A DNA stretch of 64,000 bases from Vanessa cardui (Eukaryota > Arthropoda > Insecta > Lepidoptera > Nymphalidae), in the NCBI RefSeq assembly GCF_905220365.1, contig NC_061144.1:1488001-1552000 (forward strand). The letters run 5' to 3'. The notes beneath the pieces were generated by a model, which saw nothing but the letters and a program-made list of their open reading frames with translations, was not told where the DNA came from and searched no databases. Each line of letters begins with the position of its first letter. Position 1 is the first letter of the stretch. The translations under genes and the position numbers were made by a program. Below are positions 59,122 to 64,000 of this stretch, one piece after another.

Positions 59122-59397
59122 TAGCTGTGCCCGCGACCTTGTACGCCTTTGAATTTAACAAATCAAATATTATTGTAGCCTAAGTTACTCCTTATTATAT
59201 CAGTTATGCCCCAGGGTAAGTTCCATCAAAATCGGTCCAGCCGTTCCAGAGAATACCCGGAAAAAACAGACAGACAGATAAAAATTGTCAAAAATGTTAT
59301 TTTGGTATATGTGCCGTCCATACACACATGCATTAAGTAAAAAAGGGCTACTTTAATATTACAAACAGACACTCCAATTTTATTATATGTATGGATA
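59122..59397 (+). repeat. Repeat family E, full length, close to the Ig exon
   Basis: Complete plus-strand copy: head 'ctagctgtgcccgcgacctt', middle 'tcaaaatcggtccagccgtt', tail 'actccaattttattatatgt'. Possible target duplication TATGTATG (59112-59119, 59386-59393), though part of it may belong to the element. It ends only about 65 bp before the splice acceptor at 59463, so it has displaced much of the ancestral branch-point region. Confidence 0.75.
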
Positions 59398-59463
59398 GTT
59401 GTCGGTAACTTTATGCAATCCGTTGCTTTTGATGTAAATATTTATATCGTATTCTTGTTCCAG

Positions 59464-59666
59464 GGCCATCATTACCACCACCAACGGAATCATCAACGAT
59501 AAGAGCAGAACAGAACGAGCTTACCGTCTCTTTTCCACCATTAGACGACATTTATGGCACCACTCAAGAGAAACAATTTGGTACAGAAAATAATACCGTT
59601 GTAACATCGCAGACTGGTTCTACAGCGCTTATGCCTTGCGTCATCAGGAATATTGGGGATGGCATT
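59464..59666 (+). CDS. Dpr-like Ig-superfamily protein, exon opening Ig domain 1
   Basis: Acceptor 'tattcttgttccag' and donor gtaagt (59667) bound a 203-bp exon. With the one base carried over from the 35667 donor it encodes 68 residues without a stop and ends in phase 0. A proline/serine/threonine linker is followed by 'FGTENNTVVTSQTGSTALMP', then C (about residue 57 of the exon) and 'VIRNIGDGI'. The last part is the A'/B-strand region of the first Ig domain of Dpr proteins, with the B-strand cysteine; family members continue 'VSWIRR(K/R)D' across the next exon. In insects Dpr proteins are neuronal surface receptors that pair with DIP partners. Identification rests on this motif; I cannot assign the dpr paralogue. 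The C, E and F strands, the second Ig domain and the membrane anchor must lie past base 64000. There is one candidate N-glycosylation site (NNT). Confidence 0.85.
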
Positions 59667-61900
59667 GTAAGTTGAACCTTATTTATATAACAATACAATA
59701 TATATTTATTTAGTTTTACTAGAAGTGTTCTTTTACTTGTATTCATTACCTACGCCAAAAACACGAGCGCAGTTTACTCCAGCTACTTGTGTACTCTCAA
59801 GTTGCTTAAAGTTTTCTGTTAATTTTTTGCTTTGATTTCCAATATTCACTTTTTATTTAAAAAAATAAATACTCGCCAAAATTCTACACGGTTGTGAGTT
59901 GATATTATACACAGATAATCCAAACAATAGAAGTAGTGTTTTTAGTTCCTGTTACTTATTGACAAGTTTAATGCCAACAAGCACACTCAGCCTTGTGTAG
60001 TGCGTTCTTTTATTTTTTTCTTCATTCTAGCTCTTTCAAGGTGTGTGCTGACTTTACCGTGAGCTATAAGCCGAGTATTCGTGGAATCGTCCACAGTTTA
60101 TAGGCGTGAGTTGTGATGTGAGGCTTTAGTTAAGTGATACAAAATGAAATAAAATACTAAATAATTATAAGGAACTCCTTTCAGCCTTCCCTCTCATATA
60201 ACGACGAGGTAAGGGCAGGTGTTAGGTATCTAAAGTGCTATTCCCATAACAATATTTCATACTGATCGGTTGTATAGTTAAAATATGATGATAATAAAAC
60301 AAATGATCGTTCTTTATTTATAGTAGGTTCATTCAATTATAGTAGGTATCCGTTTTGATTTGAGAATAACCGTTTCTTATTTAAATTTGCAATTCACTTA
60401 AACTGAGATTAAAAATACATAAAAAATATAATGAAAAAATTAAAAGTATTCGTATATGAGATACATTTTGTAACTGGATCTGCAGTTAATAATATCTTAC
60501 ATGTAAAATAAAAAATGACAACCTACTTTTGGTGTTACGCCATTTTTCTACGTGTATACTATAATTTTCGTAAATATTAAAGTCAATATCGCAAATCAAT
60601 TTTTGACATTATAACAAAGGAAGAACCCTGTTATAAATTTCGGAATAGTTAATTATAGCTAGAATACACATTTATAAAATTAAGAAAGTTATCATACAAA
60701 CATCTGTGCAATCACGAGATGTTTGATTTTTTTGACACATAATTTATTTATTTCTATGAAACGGTTATGTTTTCAATTCACTATTTATTAAAAGATTGAA
60801 TAAATAATTCAATTGATTGTATATAACAGATACACCAAAAACCTTCCATATCACCAAAGATGACGAATTTCCCAACATTTCCACTGTCGGTTAAATATGT
60901 AGGTCGTGGAATGTTGTTATTTTTGAGTAACGTGAACAGGGACGGTTCAATTCATTTACTTTTACGACAAGACGACCTTACTTTGTTGATTAAATAAAAT
61001 ATAAAAAATATTCAGCATTGCACGACGAAATCGCTTACATTTTGTAAAATAAAGTGTCCTCTCCTTCAATTTTATTTGTACGTTGCTTCAATTCAAGAAG
61101 CAAAGTATTCATAGATTTAATTATTGCGTTGTAGTTGGAGAAATTCAAGGAAAATTTATAGTATAACACGTTTCGGAAAAACAACTTCAATGTATATTTT
61201 TATCGATAACACTTAAGCAAATAAGAGCAAAAACTGTTAGCAGACGGAGAATAAAAACTGGACTGTAATTTATAGAACGACACTCACCGCAAGAAATGAG
61301 CTTAATATGAAATAGTAATTATGCGACATTAATCGTATTAAGTATTAAATGTGTATGATATATGTATCAAAATAGCGTGATACCGAACGACGGTTCATTA
61401 CGGTCATTTTTTGTTTTATTTTTATGTTATGGTAAGGTATGCAGATAGGCATATCAATCACTACGGCCAAATTCCTATGATGAGTGGTACAAGTTTACAT
61501 AATATGACGAGTTCAAATCATGGAGTGCATCCTCACAGAATCGCACTGTTGAATTGTTTTAAAGAACACTCCATACTAAGGAAAAATTATTGAGCTTTGT
61601 TTTATGATATGTAGTAGTATTATTTTAATTATTTAGTAAAATAACGATTAAAAGTCCTCATAGTTGGTAAGCAAAATATACTTGACTGAAGATTTAGGAT
61701 AACTCTCGAATTTTATTTCCATTTTAATCCGATTTACATAGATTAAGTTATTTAACGAATTAGACTTATAATCTTACTATAAAATTGTTATGGGTAAAGT
61801 TTTCGAGTACCGTCGTTTATGAGTCCGTTTCTCTCGAACGTTTCTACTTGAATGTTTTATCATAATTAAATGGTTCATGTAAAAAAAAGTAACCTAAAGT
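59667..61900 (+). other. Next intron of the Dpr-like gene (phase 0), repeat-poor part
   Basis: Starts with gtaagt. I searched for the expected continuation of the Ig domain ('VSWIRR') and did not find it. No repeats or other exons seen; the 60-codon frame at 61411-61593 has no domain. Confidence 0.5.
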
Positions 61901-62110
61901 AACAGCCTGTAAATTTCCCACAGCTGGTCTAAGGCCTCCCATTAAGGAGAGAGTTTGGAACATATTCCACCACGCTGTTTCAATGCGAGTTGATGGAATG
62001 CACATGTGGCAGAATTTCAATGAAATTAGACACATGCAGGTTTCCTTTCGATGTTTTCCGTCACCGCCGAGCACGAGATGAATTATAAACACAAATTAAG
62101 CACATATATA
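61901..62110 (-). repeat. tRNA-derived SINE, interrupted by an LTR retrotransposon
   Basis: Minus-strand SINE from 'aacagcctgtaaatttccca' up to 'aattaagcacatatata'; the tRNA-like head, which should follow, is replaced by the retrotransposon starting at 62111. Confidence 0.88.
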
Positions 62111-64000
62111 TGTCGTCGATAATGAATAATTATTAACTTACTCATTTTGTTATATCTGTGGGGTGTGAACGCCGTGACATGAGTCACGTGATCGGAATCG
62201 TTTTGAAGGGACAACTGTCACATGCTTAGCATTCTTGTTTTTCGAGAACGTTACATCGGAAGCTACGTTTTATTAAAGATAAAGAGATACAGTTCGGGCC
62301 TTCCAAACGGGACCGTTGGTTCACGCAACTATAATAATTGGATTATACAACACAAGAATTGTCATCTTTGTAATTAATTGCCCGAGACCCATGAACCCTA
62401 TACCAAAAGATCCTACTGATGACGAGCCTGCCGTTGATATATCGCAGTCGCCGTTATCAGAAGTGGGATACACTCGGGCATCGCAACCACCAACTACCCA
62501 TGAAAGCCAATGGCAGATGATGTTTGAACTTCAACAACGGAATATGGCGCAGCTTATTGAAGTTATGAAATCACGTCAAGCCGTACCAACACTCCCAGAG
62601 TTCAATCCTGACTCTAATGATGCTGATGCACGTGCCTGGTGTTCGACTATTGATATTTGTATGGCAGAACAAGCGTTGGAAGGAGGTGCCTTGATCATTG
62701 CGCTCAGCAAGTCCTTGAAAGGCAGTGCTTCTTCGTGGCTGTCACAAGTATCACACTCTGGTATGACGTGGACTTATTTTAAGGAAGTGTTTCTTGCTCG
62801 TTATGATAGTACTGAAACCGTTGCAGCAGCTCTTATAAATATCCACAACGGTCGTCCAAAAGAAGGCGAGTGTATGGCTGCATATGCAAGTCGATTGATG
62901 ACGTCACTAATAGCGAAATGGAAAAACTTGACTGCTGAGGAAATTGCTGTATCGTTTGTACTTGCACATACCTCACAATTTGACACTACACTTCATCGTC
63001 TGGCATGCACCACCGAAATTTCCAACAGAAGCAAGTTGCTGCAAGAAATGAAGTCATTTTCTTATTTGAAACGCAACCAACATGATCGTCACAACAAAGT
63101 GTCAGATAACAAACGTTTCAAATCTTCAACATCAGAACCTTTGACATGCAATTATTGTGGTAACGTGGGTCATAAGTTGATTGACTGTCGCAAAAGAAAG
63201 TTTAATGCAGGTCAATCTCGAGGTGCATCCACAAGCTCTTCGTCGATAGCCGTTCCTAACATAAAGAAAAACGTAATTTGCTTCTCTTGTGGCGAAAAAG
63301 GACACATCGCAACAAACTGTTCAAACTTCGGCCCTCGCAATAATAGCAGCACAAATGGAAAGGCTGGTATAGGCGGAGCACTACCACAGCGTCGTGTGGA
63401 CTATTGTGAGATACAAGGCGTGACGGGCCAACTAGAACACTCCGGTGAGTCGTACTCATTTTACTTCGATTCCGGTGCCGAATGTTCTCTCATAAAACTT
63501 AGTGTAGCTAGTAAATTTTTAGGCACACGTTATCATGCCTCTGTTCATATTACCGGCATTGGTAACTCAACGCTTTGTTGTACCGAACAAATTCAAAGTG
63601 ACGTTGTTATTAATGGGAATTGTTTGTCAATTTTATTTCACATTTTGCCCGATAACGCCTTAAGGCAAGACGTTATGATAGGTCGCGATATTCTAAAACT
63701 AGGTTATACCATTACGATGACAGATACTTGTTTAACAATTACAAAGTTTAAAGAAGTTGATTTTTGTGAAGTACCTTTAAGTTTTAATTTGCATAACGTA
63801 AATTCAGATATTTCCTTGGAAAATAAACAAAAATTAGTAATGTTGTTAAATGATTTTTCCGATTCGTTTGTTGACGGGTTGCCAAAAACGCGTGTTACAA
63901 CTGGTGAATTAAATATTCGTTTGATAAATCCAAATGTTGTTGTTCAACGTCGTCCGTACCGATTAAGTCCAGGTGAAAGGCAGGTTGTGCGTACCATAAT
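62111..64000 (+). mobile_element. Ty3/gypsy-type LTR retrotransposon, 5' part
   Basis: The 5' LTR probably starts at 62111 with TGTCGTCG, exactly where the SINE is broken. Its end and the primer-binding site lie somewhere in 62280-62390 but could not be fixed, because the 3' LTR for comparison is outside the window. A long gag-pol frame begins at 62391 and is still open at the end. Opposite-strand frames at 62801 and 63256 are shadows. Confidence 0.88.
62391..64000 (+). CDS. Gag-Pol polyprotein of a Ty3/gypsy-type retrotransposon (partial)
   Basis: The first methionine after the in-frame stop at 62280 starts 536 codons without interruption; the frame runs off the window. A Gag region (about residues 60-235, with 'ARAWCSTIDICMAEQALEGG' and 'WTYFKEVFLARY') matches the retrotransposon Gag family. 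Two CCHC zinc knuckles follow, CNYCGNVGHKLIDC from residue 253 and CFSCGEKGHIATNC from 297. The aspartic protease active site 'FDSGAECSL' has its catalytic D at 360. 'RRPYRLSPGERQVVRTI' at 520-536 is the start of reverse transcriptase. Gag and Pol are fused in one frame with no frameshift or stop, and no visible lesion, so the copy is young and may be intact. RNase H, integrase and any third ORF would be downstream. Clade within Ty3/gypsy not assigned. Confidence 0.92.
   Translation, partial: MNPIPKDPTDDEPAVDISQSPLSEVGYTRASQPPTTHESQWQMMFELQQRNMAQLIEVMKSRQAVPTLPEFNPDSNDADARAWCSTIDICMAEQALEGGALIIALSKSLKGSASSWLSQVSHSGMTWTYFKEVFLARYDSTETVAAALINIHNGRPKEGECMAAYASRLMTSLIAKWKNLTAEEIAVSFVLAHTSQFDTTLHRLACTTEISNRSKLLQEMKSFSYLKRNQHDRHNKVSDNKRFKSSTSEPLTCNYCGNVGHKLIDCRKRKFNAGQSRGASTSSSSIAVPNIKKNVICFSCGEKGHIATNCSNFGPRNNSSTNGKAGIGGALPQRRVDYCEIQGVTGQLEHSGESYSFYFDSGAECSLIKLSVASKFLGTRYHASVHITGIGNSTLCCTEQIQSDVVINGNCLSILFHILPDNALRQDVMIGRDILKLGYTITMTDTCLTITKFKEVDFCEVPLSFNLHNVNSDISLENKQKLVMLLNDFSDSFVDGLPKTRVTTGELNIRLINPNVVVQRRPYRLSPGERQVVRTI

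Larger units (their letters stand above)
35668..59463 (+). other. Large phase-1 intron of the Dpr-like gene
   Basis: Donor gtaggt at 35668 and acceptor 'tattcttgttccag' ending at 59463 bound a 23.8-kb intron. It contains the majority of the transposons described here, in both orientations. Long first introns are usual for dpr genes. An additional small exon inside cannot be excluded, though the two flanking exons join in frame directly. Confidence 0.6.

Noticed and set aside
62801..63459. Minus-strand frames at 62801-62986 and 63256-63459
   Set aside because: They are antisense shadows of the intact gag-pol frame.
1..64000. CRISPR arrays, operons, bacterial promoters, viral genomes
   Set aside because: No regularly spaced repeats or prokaryotic gene layout; all signals are eukaryotic and lepidopteran. 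The only retrovirus-like sequence is the Ty3/gypsy-type element, with no envelope gene visible in the window.

Overview
The window is AT-rich eukaryotic DNA from a butterfly or moth. The evidence is a dense set of lepidopteran-type interspersed repeats, a tRNA-derived SINE in more than twenty copies (it resembles the butterfly 'Metulj' type from memory, not checked), jockey- and RTE-type LINE fragments, and long introns with canonical GT-AG sites. There are no bacterial features, rRNA genes, genuine tRNA genes or CRISPR arrays.

Only one host gene can be supported. It is on the + strand and encodes a neuronal immunoglobulin-superfamily protein of the Dpr (defective proboscis extension response) type. 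A signal-peptide exon (start codon at 35598, donor at 35668) and the exon opening the first Ig domain (59464-59666) are separated by an intron of about 23.8 kb. The two exons join in phase (1, then 0). The rest of the Ig domains must lie beyond base 64000. A splice acceptor at 35577 implies at least one further upstream exon that I could not place; much of 1-35577 may be its intron.

The rest is a transposon landscape with readable layers. 1-14 kb holds SINEs, a second repeat family (called B here), a long foldback (7069-7672), a jockey LINE fragment split by a SINE (10031-11075) and a perfect-looking hairpin (11395-11481). 14.3-16.0 kb is a compact LTR element with no pol (about 190-bp near-identical terminal repeats, minus strand). 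17-29 kb is mostly unique DNA with decayed repeats and one RTE LINE 3' end. 29.0-32.7 kb is a hAT-type miniature element followed by a tandem duplication of about 1.7 kb whose second copy carries that element's right end. 36-41 kb has an RTE LINE 3' end nested in another repeat. 41.6-43.5 kb is a piggyBac-type element (TTAA target, perfect 19-bp inverted ends) abutting a TA-flanked miniature element split by a SINE. 45-59 kb has more SINEs, tRNA-headed repeats and a long (TA)n tract. 61.9-64 kb is a Ty3/gypsy-type retrotransposon with an open gag-protease-RT frame, inserted into a SINE and running off the window.

For repeats, letters B, C, D, E, G, H and J are local labels I gave to families recurring within this window. 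No database was consulted, so family names rest on motif recognition, and boundaries are accurate to a few bases only where a target-site duplication is given.
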